DNA from: PALSA-612 sp963704335
GTDB taxonomy: Bacteria > Actinomycetota > Thermoleophilia > Gaiellales > Gaiellaceae
Direction: 5' to 3'
Assembly: GCA_963704335.1 (NCBI GenBank)
Contig: OY969889.1
Location: 1,240,001-1,304,000 of the forward strand
DNA: 64,000 nt
Shown here in pieces: positions 34,546 to 42,100 of the stretch. The first letter of the stretch is position 1. Each line of letters starts with the position of its first letter. The notes beneath the pieces were generated by a model. That model was not told where the DNA came from. It was given only the letters and a program-made list of their open reading frames with translations, and searched no databases. A program made the position numbers and the translations under genes.

Positions 34546-36060
34546 GTGGGACGTCGTCTGATTGCGACGATGCTCGGAGCGCTCGTCGTCGTCGCCGTAA
34601 CGGCAGCAGGCGGAAGCGGCGGAGGCAGTGCAAGTCCAGGCCTGGGCCGGGCAATAGCGAAGGGTGGCGTCGTGCTCGTCATACGGCACACGGCGACCGA
34701 CTACTCGAAGCTCGACGAGGAGCCGGTCGTCCTCGCCGACTGCCGGACCCAGCGCAACCTCTCCGCCCAAGGACGTGCCGAGGCGCGCGCGATCGGGCAG
34801 GGAGTGCGCCGGTTGAAGGTTCGCGTCGGGAAGGTCCTGGCCAGTCCGTTCTGTCGCACCCGCGACACGGCTCGCCTCGCCTTCTCGCGCTTCACGATCA
34901 GCCAGGCGCTTCTGAACACCATTAGCTCCGAGCACAATGCTGCCTGGAGACGCCAGATCAGAGCAGCCCGCGCTCTATTCGGCCGCGTGCCCGCCAAGGG
35001 CTCGATTGACGTCTTCGTCACGCACGGGAGCGTGATTACCGACACGACCGGCGAGGTGGTGGAGGAGGGCGAGACCCTCGTCGTCCGTCCCCGTGGCGCG
35101 AGTCACTTCGCCGTGCTCGGTCGAGTCCTACCCGCCGAATGGGGATCCCTGCGAGCACCGGCAACCACCAACGCACTTCGCATACGCGAGTACGCCGTGC
35201 CCGCCGGCACGCACCCGCACGACGTCGCACCGGCGAGTGACGGGACGGTCTGGTACACGGCACAACACACGGGCGCGCTCGGCCGGCTCGATCCGGCATC
35301 TGGCAAGACGACGGAGATACCTCTCGGCGCAGGATCGGCGCCGCACGGCGTCATCGTCGGGCCAGACGGTGCGGCCTGGGTGACAGATGGTGGGCTCAAC
35401 GCCATCGTCCGCGTGGACTCGAAGACGGATGCCGTGAAGCGCTACCCACTCCCGTCCTCGAGCGGCTACACGAATCTCAACACGGCCACGTTCGACCGCC
35501 GGGGCGTGCTCTGGTTCACCGGTCAGAGCGGGATCTACGGCCGGCTCGATCCTCGTACCGGCGCGATGCGCGTCTTCCGCGCTCCGCTGGGTGAGGGGCC
35601 GTACGGGATCGCGACCACGCCCAAAGGTCAGGTGTGGTACGCGTCGCTCGCAGGCAGTCACGTGGCGCAGATCAACGTGCGCACAGGGAAGGCCACGGTC
35701 TTCCGCCCGCCGACGCGCGATCAGGGTGCAAGGCGAATCTGGTCGGACTCCCGGGGCCGGCTGTGGGTCAGCGAGTGGAACGCGGGCAAGGTGGCACGCT
35801 ACGACCCCGCGACGAAGCGTTGGCGTGAGTGGCGGCTGCCGGGTGCGGCCCAGCCGTACGCCGTCTACGTCGACGGAAAGGACATCGTCTGGCTGACGGA
35901 CTTCGGTGCCGGGGCGATCGTTCGCTTCGACCCGAAGACGCAGCGCTTCACACGCGTGCGACTACGACCGGGCGCCGACGTCCGCCAGCTGCTCGGGCGG
36001 CCCGGCCAGGTCTGGGGTGCCGAGTCGGGCACGGACCGGCTCGTCGTCGTACTCGGCTAG
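34546..36060 (+). CDS. Exported histidine phosphatase fused to Vgb-like beta-propeller
   Basis: 504 residues. A signal peptide (RRLIATMLGALVVVAVTAAG) precedes a histidine-phosphatase domain with LVIRHTATDYS (R47, H48) and FVTHGSV (H160). From about residue 210 a propeller of the streptogramin lyase (Vgb) type follows, with repeated WYT/WVTD/WFTG/WVSEW blades such as GPDGAAWVTDGGLNAIVRVD. The usual RHG is RHT, as in some secreted members. Combining these two folds in one exported chain is unusual; substrate unknown. GTG 34546 gives the signal peptide; a longer in-frame start at 34405 would overlap the divergent gene. Confidence 0.82.
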   Translation: MGRRLIATMLGALVVVAVTAAGGSGGGSASPGLGRAIAKGGVVLVIRHTATDYSKLDEEPVVLADCRTQRNLSAQGRAEARAIGQGVRRLKVRVGKVLASPFCRTRDTARLAFSRFTISQALLNTISSEHNAAWRRQIRAARALFGRVPAKGSIDVFVTHGSVITDTTGEVVEEGETLVVRPRGASHFAVLGRVLPAEWGSLRAPATTNALRIREYAVPAGTHPHDVAPASDGTVWYTAQHTGALGRLDPASGKTTEIPLGAGSAPHGVIVGPDGAAWVTDGGLNAIVRVDSKTDAVKRYPLPSSSGYTNLNTATFDRRGVLWFTGQSGIYGRLDPRTGAMRVFRAPLGEGPYGIATTPKGQVWYASLAGSHVAQINVRTGKATVFRPPTRDQGARRIWSDSRGRLWVSEWNAGKVARYDPATKRWREWRLPGAAQPYAVYVDGKDIVWLTDFGAGAIVRFDPKTQRFTRVRLRPGADVRQLLGRPGQVWGAESGTDRLVVVLG

Positions 36061-36101
36061 GCCTGCCACAGAGAAAGCGCTCTGCCGTCCGGTCCGGGGG
36101 C

Positions 36102-36107
36102 TACCGT
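36102..36107 (+). promoter_or_regulatory. Leaderless -10 box (TACCGT) for the 66-residue protein gene
   Basis: TACCGT ends 8 nt before the ATG at 36116. Confidence 0.4.
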
Positions 36108-36115
36108 GGCGCGGC

Positions 36116-36316
36116 ATGGAGGAACGGCTGCGGCCGTTGAGCGAGCGGGAGTGTTACGAGCGCCTGTACGGCGAGCGTAATCCGCTTGTGAACGTGCTAC
36201 CCAAGGGCTCGGGAAACCCTCGAGGTCCGACGCTCTCCGCGGAGCGGATGCGCCAGGCGTTCCTCGATCGGATGGACCTCCGAGATCCGCTGGACGACGT
36301 CGAGGAGGCCGCGTAA
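36116..36316 (+). CDS. Small conserved-looking protein of unknown function
   Basis: 66 residues, highly charged, starting MEERLRPLSERECYERLYGE and ending DLRDPLDDVEEAA. No signal peptide or membrane segment. The family is not recognised. It lies 8 bp upstream of the Mug-type glycosylase frame and probably shares its transcript, so a role in DNA repair is possible but unproven. The start is supported by a TACCGT box 8 nt upstream. Confidence 0.6.
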   Translation: MEERLRPLSERECYERLYGERNPLVNVLPKGSGNPRGPTLSAERMRQAFLDRMDLRDPLDDVEEAA

Positions 36317-36323
36317 TGCACGC

Positions 36324-36989
36324 ATGCACGAAGGCTCGGCGAAGCGCTCCGCGGCTAGGCGCGCCGGCTCTGTGGGTGCTCCGCCTTCGCTGTGCCGGTC
36401 GTTCGTACGGCAGCCGAAGCTGCGCCCGCCGTTCCTCGTGGAGCGGCCGTCCCGCGCGCTGCCGCCCGCGATAGAGACCGCGGTCTCGGACGTCCTCGGG
36501 CCCGGCCTCGACGCCGTCTTCTGCGGCATCAATCCCGGACGTGCCTCGGCGGCGGCCGGAGCCGCGTTTGCCAACCCGCGCAACGACTTCTGGCGCCTCC
36601 TGCACGCGGCCGGCTTCACGCCGCGGCAACTGGCGCCTGACGAGCAGGTCTCGCTGCTCGACTTCGGCTACGGGCTCACGAATGCCGCGCGGCGTACGAC
36701 CCGTGGCTCGAGCGAGCTCCGACGCGCAGACTTCGAAGGGACGGCGGAGCGGCTGCAGACGCTGGCCGAGGAGCTACGGCCACGGGCGATCGCGTTCGTC
36801 GGCAAGGCCGCCTACGAAGGGACGTACCGCGAGCGTCCGGAGCTCGGGCTCCAGGCGCGGCAGCTCGGCGGCACGCTGCTCTACGTGCTGCCTTCCACTT
36901 CGCCCGCGAACGCGGCCGTGCCCTGGGATGAACGGCTCCGCTGGTTCAAGGCACTCCGCGAGCTGCTCAGCCAGACCACCGATTCGTGA
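36324..36989 (+). CDS. mug: G/U(T) mismatch-specific uracil-DNA glycosylase (Mug/TDG family)
   Basis: The catalytic region DAVFCGINPGRASAAAG carries the GINPG motif (Asn as water-activating residue) of Mug/TDG enzymes, followed by NPRNDFWRLLHAAGF and GYGLTNAARRTTRGSSEL. LYVLPSTSPANA matches the DNA-minor-groove loop. The enzyme removes uracil or thymine mispaired with guanine. The ATG at 36324 gives 221 residues with a basic, low-complexity N-terminus; the GTG at 36438 (ERPSRALPPAIETAV) gives a length closer to the family norm (about 180) and may be the true start. Confidence 0.88.
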   Translation: MHEGSAKRSAARRAGSVGAPPSLCRSFVRQPKLRPPFLVERPSRALPPAIETAVSDVLGPGLDAVFCGINPGRASAAAGAAFANPRNDFWRLLHAAGFTPRQLAPDEQVSLLDFGYGLTNAARRTTRGSSELRRADFEGTAERLQTLAEELRPRAIAFVGKAAYEGTYRERPELGLQARQLGGTLLYVLPSTSPANAAVPWDERLRWFKALRELLSQTTDS

Positions 36990-38568
36990 TCGGCATGCGT
37001 CGGTCGCGGCCGAACGCCTTGGGCCGCAGCTTCACTCCCGGCGGCGCCTGGCGTCGCTTGTATTCGGCCCGGTCGACCATCGCCACGACGCGCGCGACGA
37101 GCACCTCGTCGAAGCCCCGCGCGACCAGCTCTTCCTTCGAGCGGTCGAGCTCGACGTACGCTTCGAGCAATTCATCGAGCACCTCGTACGGCGGCAATGA
37201 GTCCTGATCGAGCTGGCCGTGCGCGAGCTCGGCACTCGGCGCGCGGACGATGATCGAATCCGGGATCAGCTCGCGGCCGGCGCGCTCGTTGAGGTGCCGC
37301 GACAGCCGCCAGACGTCCGTCTTGTAGACGTCCTTCAGCAGCGCGAAGCCGCCCGCCATGTCGCCGTACAGTGTCGCGTAGCCGACCGAGAGCTCCGACT
37401 TGTTCCCCGTCGCGAGCACGAGCCAGCCGTGCTTGTTGGACAGCGCCATCAACAGCGTGCCGCGCACGCGGGCCTGGATGTTCTCCTCGGTCGTGTCGCG
37501 CTCGTGCCCGGTGAAGCTGGGAGCGAGGGCGGATTCGAACGCCTCCACGATCGCCTCGATCGGGATCTCCGAGAAGTCGACACCGAGAGACTCGGCCGCG
37601 CGCTCCGCGTCGCTGCGCGTGGCATCCGAGCTGAATGGAGACGGCATCGACACGCAGTGGACGCGGCCGGGCCCGAGCGCCTCGGCGGCCAGGGCGGCGG
37701 TGAGCGCCGAGTCGATGCCTCCGGAGATGCCGACCACCACTTCGCCGAAGCCGTTCTTCTCCACGTAGTCGCGGAGGCCGATCTCCAGCGCCAGCCGCAT
37801 CTGATCGAGATCGCCGAGCGGCGTCGCCAGTTCGTCCGCCGGCTGCTCGTCGAGGTCGACGACGAGCAGAGCCTCCTCGAAGGCGGGGGCCCTGGCGATG
37901 ACTCGGCCCTCGGCGTCGAGCACGAACGAGTTGCCGTCGAAGACGATCTCGTCCTGGCCGCCCACGGCGTTACAGAAGACGAGGCCACAGCCGTTGTCCC
38001 TCGCGCGGGCCGCGAACATCTCCTCGCGCTCCGCGTCCTTGCCGACATGGAAGGGCGAGGCCGAGAGGTTGACGAGCACGTCCGCGCCCGCCCGCGCGCT
38101 TTCGACGGCGGGCGGGCCAGGTTGCCACAGGTCCTCGCACACTGTCAGGCCGAGCGTCGCTCCCCCGAGCTCGAGCAGGCCGACTTCGGTGCTCGGCTCG
38201 AAGTAGCGCTTCTCGTCGAACACGCCGTAGTTCGGCAGGAGGCGCTTGCGGTAGACGTTGGCCACGCCGCCGTCGGAGCAGACGAGGCACGCGTTGTAGA
38301 GGCGGCCGTCCTCGGCGTGCGGCGCACCGACGAGCGCGACGATGCCCGTGGCCGCCTTCGCCACCTGATCTGCCGCCTCCGCAGCGCCACGGACGAACGC
38401 GGGCCGGAGCAGGAGGTCCTCCGGCGGATAGCCGGTGATCGCGAGCTCCGGGAACACGACGAGGTCGGCGCCGGCGGCGCGCGCGTCAGCGATTCGCGCG
38501 ACGATGCGGTCACGGTTTCCGTCGAGGTCGCCGACGGTCGTGTTGATCTGGGCCAGGGCGATCTTCAT
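36967..38568 (-). CDS. nadE: Glutamine-dependent NAD+ synthetase
   Basis: 533 residues from the ATG at 38568 (MKIALAQINTTVGDLDGN). The N-terminal nitrilase-type glutaminase has E41 (VVFPELAITGYPPED), a lysine near 108 (YRKRLLPNYG) and C144 (LTVCEDLW). The C-terminal synthetase has the P-loop VVGISGGIDSALTAALA. It makes NAD from nicotinate adenine dinucleotide, using ammonia from glutamine. A longer in-frame start at 38625 would run into the divergent gene. A TAGACT on the minus strand (38583-38588) would give a leader of about 8 nt. Confidence 0.93.
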   Translation of the reverse strand: MKIALAQINTTVGDLDGNRDRIVARIADARAAGADLVVFPELAITGYPPEDLLLRPAFVRGAAEAADQVAKAATGIVALVGAPHAEDGRLYNACLVCSDGGVANVYRKRLLPNYGVFDEKRYFEPSTEVGLLELGGATLGLTVCEDLWQPGPPAVESARAGADVLVNLSASPFHVGKDAEREEMFAARARDNGCGLVFCNAVGGQDEIVFDGNSFVLDAEGRVIARAPAFEEALLVVDLDEQPADELATPLGDLDQMRLALEIGLRDYVEKNGFGEVVVGISGGIDSALTAALAAEALGPGRVHCVSMPSPFSSDATRSDAERAAESLGVDFSEIPIEAIVEAFESALAPSFTGHERDTTEENIQARVRGTLLMALSNKHGWLVLATGNKSELSVGYATLYGDMAGGFALLKDVYKTDVWRLSRHLNERAGRELIPDSIIVRAPSAELAHGQLDQDSLPPYEVLDELLEAYVELDRSKEELVARGFDEVLVARVVAMVDRAEYKRRQAPPGVKLRPKAFGRDRRMPITNRWSG

Positions 38569-38615
38569 AGTTTCCGACTCATAGTCTAAAACCTTCGGTG
38601 GCTCGCGGGTCGTCC

Positions 38616-38621
38616 TAGACT
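38616..38621 (+). promoter_or_regulatory. Leaderless -10 box (TAGACT) for the PLP decarboxylase
   Basis: TAGACT ends 6 nt before the ATG at 38628; a mirror-image TAGACT for nadE lies about 30 bp away on the other strand. Confidence 0.5.
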
Positions 38622-38627
38622 CCATCG

Positions 38628-40007
38628 ATGGCGCTGCAGACCAGCTCGTTCGGGCCCTTCATGGGCTCCAACGACACGGGCCACCTCGCGATCGACGGTT
38701 GCGACGCGCTCGACCTCGCGCGCGAGCACGGAACCCCCCTCTGGGTCGTCTCCGAGCGAACGATCCGCCACAACTACCAGACGCTGCTGCGCGCGTTTCG
38801 CAGCGAGTACGAGCGAAGCCGCCTCGTCTACGCATCCAAGGCCAATCCGGAGCCCGCAGTCATTCGGATCGCCTGGCAGGAGGGTGCGCTCGTCGACGTG
38901 GTGACGATGGGCCACATCGAGCTGGCCCTCGCCGCGGGCGTGCCATCGTCCGCCCTCGTCTTCAACGGCAACTCGAAGACTCTCGAGGAGCTGCGCTGGG
39001 CCGCAGAGCACGGGATGGCCTACGTCAACGTCGACTCGCTCGAGGAGATCGAGGCGCTTGCCGAGTCTGTCGCCGACGGCGCGCCCGCCGTCCGCGTGTG
39101 CGTTCGCCTCGCGCTCGACGAGCGACCATTCGCCGCGGCCGATCCGGAGTTCGCCGCGCACTGGCGCGGGGCGAAGTTCGGCATGGACGAGGACGACGCC
39201 CTCGCCGCGGCCGCGCTCGCCACCGAGCACCCGGGCCTCGAGCTCGCCGGTCTTCACCAACACTTCGGCTGGCCGGTCTACGGAACGCCATACGACGCGG
39301 CCCTCGATCTCGAACGCCACGTGGCCTCGCTCGAGCAAGTGGTCGCCTTCGCTCTACAGGTGCGGGAGGCTCACGGCAGCGCGCCGCCCGTTATCAATCT
39401 CGGTGGCGGCTACCGGGTTCCGCGAGCACACGGTGCCGGCCCGGGAGGGATCACCGAAGCGCCGACGGCCGAGGAATACGCCGCCGCGATCGGCGGCCGG
39501 CTCCGCGACCTCGACCGGGAGCACGAGCTCGGCGAGCCGGAGCTCCTGCTCGAGCCCGGCGGCTACCTCGTCTCGGACGCGGCCGTGCTGCTGGCAGCGG
39601 TCGGCCTGCGCAAGCGCCGGCGAGCGGGAGACGGCGCCCTCGACTGGGTCTTCCTGGAGAACACGTCGTCGTACCACTTCGTGAGGCGGCTGATGTTCGA
39701 CTTCCGGCACCACGTCGTCGCAGCGGGGAAGCTCCTGGAGCCACCGGCGGCCACCGTCAGTCTGGCCGGGCCGGTCTGCACGGACGACAACGTCGTCCTG
39801 GATGTTGCCCTTCCGAAGCTCGAGCGCGGTGACATCGTGGCCGTGCTCGACCAGGGCGCCTATTGCGAGTCCGTGACCAGTGACTACTGCGCGGTACCGA
39901 TCCCCGCCGCGGTGCTCGCCTGCGACGGTCGCGCAGAGGTGATCCGGCGCCGTGTCGAGCCCGGCGAGATCGCCGCGCAGTTCGCGGTGCCCACCTGGCT
40001 TCGCTAG
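38628..40007 (+). CDS. Fold-type III PLP-dependent decarboxylase (LysA-like)
   Basis: 459 residues. LVYASKANPEP holds the PLP lysine K71, LHQHFGWPVYG and VINLGGGYRVP bind the phosphate, and GAYCESVTSDYCAVP provides the substrate-side Cys/Asp region. This is the alanine-racemase-like barrel of diaminopimelate/ornithine/carboxynorspermidine decarboxylases. It differs from standard LysA in having a long HWRGAKFGMDEDD insert, so the substrate may be an opine or diamino acid rather than DAP. Convergent with the ligase gene; stops overlap by 4 bp (40004-40007). Confidence 0.85.
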   Translation: MALQTSSFGPFMGSNDTGHLAIDGCDALDLAREHGTPLWVVSERTIRHNYQTLLRAFRSEYERSRLVYASKANPEPAVIRIAWQEGALVDVVTMGHIELALAAGVPSSALVFNGNSKTLEELRWAAEHGMAYVNVDSLEEIEALAESVADGAPAVRVCVRLALDERPFAAADPEFAAHWRGAKFGMDEDDALAAAALATEHPGLELAGLHQHFGWPVYGTPYDAALDLERHVASLEQVVAFALQVREAHGSAPPVINLGGGYRVPRAHGAGPGGITEAPTAEEYAAAIGGRLRDLDREHELGEPELLLEPGGYLVSDAAVLLAAVGLRKRRRAGDGALDWVFLENTSSYHFVRRLMFDFRHHVVAAGKLLEPPAATVSLAGPVCTDDNVVLDVALPKLERGDIVAVLDQGAYCESVTSDYCAVPIPAAVLACDGRAEVIRRRVEPGEIAAQFAVPTWLR

Positions 40008-41884
40008 AGCGCCCGAGCGATCTCGGCGACCGCTTCGGGATTCTCGACGGAGGACATGTCCCCGGGGTCATCGCCAAGCGCGGCGGCTCGCACGGCGCGG
40101 CGGACGATCTTCGCGGAGCGCGTCTTCGGCAGGGCGGGTACGAACACGATGCGCTCGGGGGCGAATGCCTTCCCGAGGTCGGCAGCGATCAGCGCCTTCA
40201 CTGCGAGCGCGAGCGACTCGCATCCCTCCTCGCCGGGCACGGGGACGCAGAACACCCAGGCGACCTCGCCCTTCACGTCGTGCGGGATGCCGACGGCGGC
40301 TGCTTCGAGAACGGCGGGGTGCGCAACCGCCGCCGACTCGAGCTCGGCAGGCCCGATCCGCTTGCCGGCCACGTTGAGCGTGTCGTCGGAGCGGCCGTGG
40401 AGGAACCAGTAGCCGTCCTCGTCGACGGAGGCCCAGTCGCCGTGCGTCCAGATCCCCGGGAAGCGGCGCCAGTACGTGTCGAGAAAGCGCTCGTCGTCAC
40501 GCCAGAAACCCCGCGTCATGCCGGGAAACGGCTTGCGGCAGACGAGCTCGCCCACCTCGCCGGTTCCCACCAGCGAGCTTCCCTCGTCGTCGACGACGTC
40601 CATGGCCATGCCGGTCGTGGGAATGCCGACGGAGCACTCCTTGATCGGAATCGCCGGCGTCGGGGACAGGAAACAGGCGCCGACCTCCGTCCCGCCCGAG
40701 CAGTTGATGATCGGGCAGCGTCCGCCGCCGACCCGCTCGTATAGCCAGCGGTACGGATCGGGGTTCCAGGGCTCGCCGGTGGTGACGATGATGCGGAGCG
40801 ACGAGAGATCCTGTTGCGGCTCGCCGTGCGGGATCAGCGCCCGGATGAGCGTGGGAGAGCAGCCGAGGATCGAGACGCGCTCTTCCTCCACCAGCCGCCA
40901 GAGCCGGTCGGCCGGCCAGTCCGGCGCACCCTCCGCGTACACGATCGTCGCTCCCATCGCGCCGCCCCCGACCACGGTCCACGGGCCCATGATCCAGCCC
41001 ATGTCCGTGGCGAAGTGGATGACGTCGCCGGGACGGGCGTCGGCCTGGTAGCCGACCTCGCGCGCGATCGAGACGAGAAAGCCGCCCTGGACGTGCAGGA
41101 CGCCCTTGGGGCGGCCGGTGGTGCCCGACGTATACGCGAGCAGGTACGGGTGCTCCGAGTCCACCGCGAGCGGCTCGAGGTCGCCGGGGCAGTCGGCCAG
41201 CAGCTCGTAGAACGGGGCGAGCACCACGTGCTCGAGCGTGGGCGCATCGCGTCTCGCCTCTTCGAGGCTGGCGAGCATCGGGATCTCGCGGCCGCGGCGC
41301 AGGGAGGTCTCGACGGTGATGGCGACCTTCGCCTCGCTGTCGGCAAGGCGTTGCGCGACGGCGGGCGCCGCAAAGCCCGAGAAGATCGGCACCTGCACGG
41401 CGCCGATGTGCGCGCAGGCGTGCGAAGCAACGGCGACCTCCGGAGACATGGGGAGGTAGATCGCAACGCGGTCTCCGGGCTCGACGCCGAGCCGGACGAG
41501 CGTCTCCGCGAGCTTCGTGACCTGTGACGAAAGCTCGCGGAACGACAGCTCACGCCGTGCACCGTCCTCGCCGCGGAAGACCGCCGCCGTAGCCTCGGGC
41601 TGCTCGACGGCCCAGCGGTGGACGCAGTTCCAGGCGATGTTGAGCTTGCCGCCCACGAACCAGGTGGTCCACTCGGGCCCGCGCGAGGCGTCGAGCACCT
41701 GTGTCCAGGGCTCGGCGAACTCGATGCCGAGATCCTCGACGGCCGCCGTCCAGAACCACTCGGGATCGTCGATCGAGCGCTGGACGAGCGCGCGGTAGTC
41801 GTCGAAGCCGTGACGCCGCATCAGCCGGACGACGTTCGCGCGCTCGAGCGCCTCCGCATCAGGTTGCCAGACGACTTTGGGCAC
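40004..41884 (-). CDS. Acetyl-CoA-synthetase-like acyl-CoA ligase
   Basis: 626 residues with the ACS-type N-terminal cap (EWTTWFVGGKLNIAWNCVHR), P-loop YTSGTTGRPKGVLHVQGGFL, NCSGGTEVGACF at motif A5 and DDTLNVAGKRIGPAELE at the hinge. The C-terminal loop reads KTRSAKIVRRAV: catalytic K592 is kept but the preceding glycine of the usual RSGK is alanine (A591). It activates a short-chain acid, possibly acetate, propionate or acetoacetate. TAGGCT ends 7 nt before the GTG start. Divergent from the MFS exporter across a 165-bp inverted-repeat element. Confidence 0.88.
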   Translation of the reverse strand: MPKVVWQPDAEALERANVVRLMRRHGFDDYRALVQRSIDDPEWFWTAAVEDLGIEFAEPWTQVLDASRGPEWTTWFVGGKLNIAWNCVHRWAVEQPEATAAVFRGEDGARRELSFRELSSQVTKLAETLVRLGVEPGDRVAIYLPMSPEVAVASHACAHIGAVQVPIFSGFAAPAVAQRLADSEAKVAITVETSLRRGREIPMLASLEEARRDAPTLEHVVLAPFYELLADCPGDLEPLAVDSEHPYLLAYTSGTTGRPKGVLHVQGGFLVSIAREVGYQADARPGDVIHFATDMGWIMGPWTVVGGGAMGATIVYAEGAPDWPADRLWRLVEEERVSILGCSPTLIRALIPHGEPQQDLSSLRIIVTTGEPWNPDPYRWLYERVGGGRCPIINCSGGTEVGACFLSPTPAIPIKECSVGIPTTGMAMDVVDDEGSSLVGTGEVGELVCRKPFPGMTRGFWRDDERFLDTYWRRFPGIWTHGDWASVDEDGYWFLHGRSDDTLNVAGKRIGPAELESAAVAHPAVLEAAAVGIPHDVKGEVAWVFCVPVPGEEGCESLALAVKALIAADLGKAFAPERIVFVPALPKTRSAKIVRRAVRAAALGDDPGDMSSVENPEAVAEIARAL

Positions 41885-41891
41885 GGGCCAA

Positions 41892-41897
41892 AGCCTA
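41892..41897 (-). promoter_or_regulatory. Leaderless -10 box (TAGGCT) for the acyl-CoA ligase
   Basis: On the minus strand TAGGCT ends 7 nt before the GTG at 41884. Confidence 0.5.
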
Positions 41898-41901
41898 GTG
41901 T

Positions 41902-42066
41902 GGGAGGGCCTGGCGAAACAGTGACTGTGCCGCCGGAATCACGCTGGAGGCCGCGCTGCGGCGTCCTCGGTCGCCCACGTACTCACTAGTACGCGGGCTC
42001 CCTGCGTCCTTGCATCACAACCTCCAGCGCGCCCCGGCGACGAGCACCGTTCCGCCAGGCCCTCCC
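41902..42066. other. 165-bp nested inverted-repeat element (structured RNA or MITE-like)
   Basis: Outer arms GGGAGGGCCTGGCG (41902-41915) and CGCCAGGCCCTCCC (42053-42066) are a perfect 14-bp inverted repeat. Inside lie CGCCGG (41931-41936)/CCGGCG (42034-42039) and CGCTGGAGG (41942-41950)/CCTCCAGCG (42021-42029), all in register. At the apex are two hairpins: CCGC-GCT-GCGG (41951-41961) and GCCCaCGTACT-CACT-AGTACGcGGGC (41973-41998). CTAGTG occurs just outside both ends but at unequal distances. It fills most of the divergent gap between the ligase and the MFS gene and codes for nothing obvious. Confidence 0.75.
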
Positions 42067-42088
42067 GACGCCCTAAGCTAGTGCTTGC

Positions 42089-42094
42089 TAACTT
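42089..42094 (+). promoter_or_regulatory. Leaderless -10 box (TAACTT) for the MFS exporter
   Basis: TAACTT ends 6 nt before the ATG at 42101. Confidence 0.5.
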
Positions 42095-42100
42095 ACGACG

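Noticed and set aside
36313..36330. ATG at 36316 as the Mug start
   Set aside because: It overlaps the upstream stop nicely but is out of frame with the glycosylase and gives no protein-like sequence.
41885..42100. tRNA or small protein gene in the divergent gap
   Set aside because: No acceptor/T-arm pattern and no start with a ribosome site; the inverted-repeat structure explains the sequence better.
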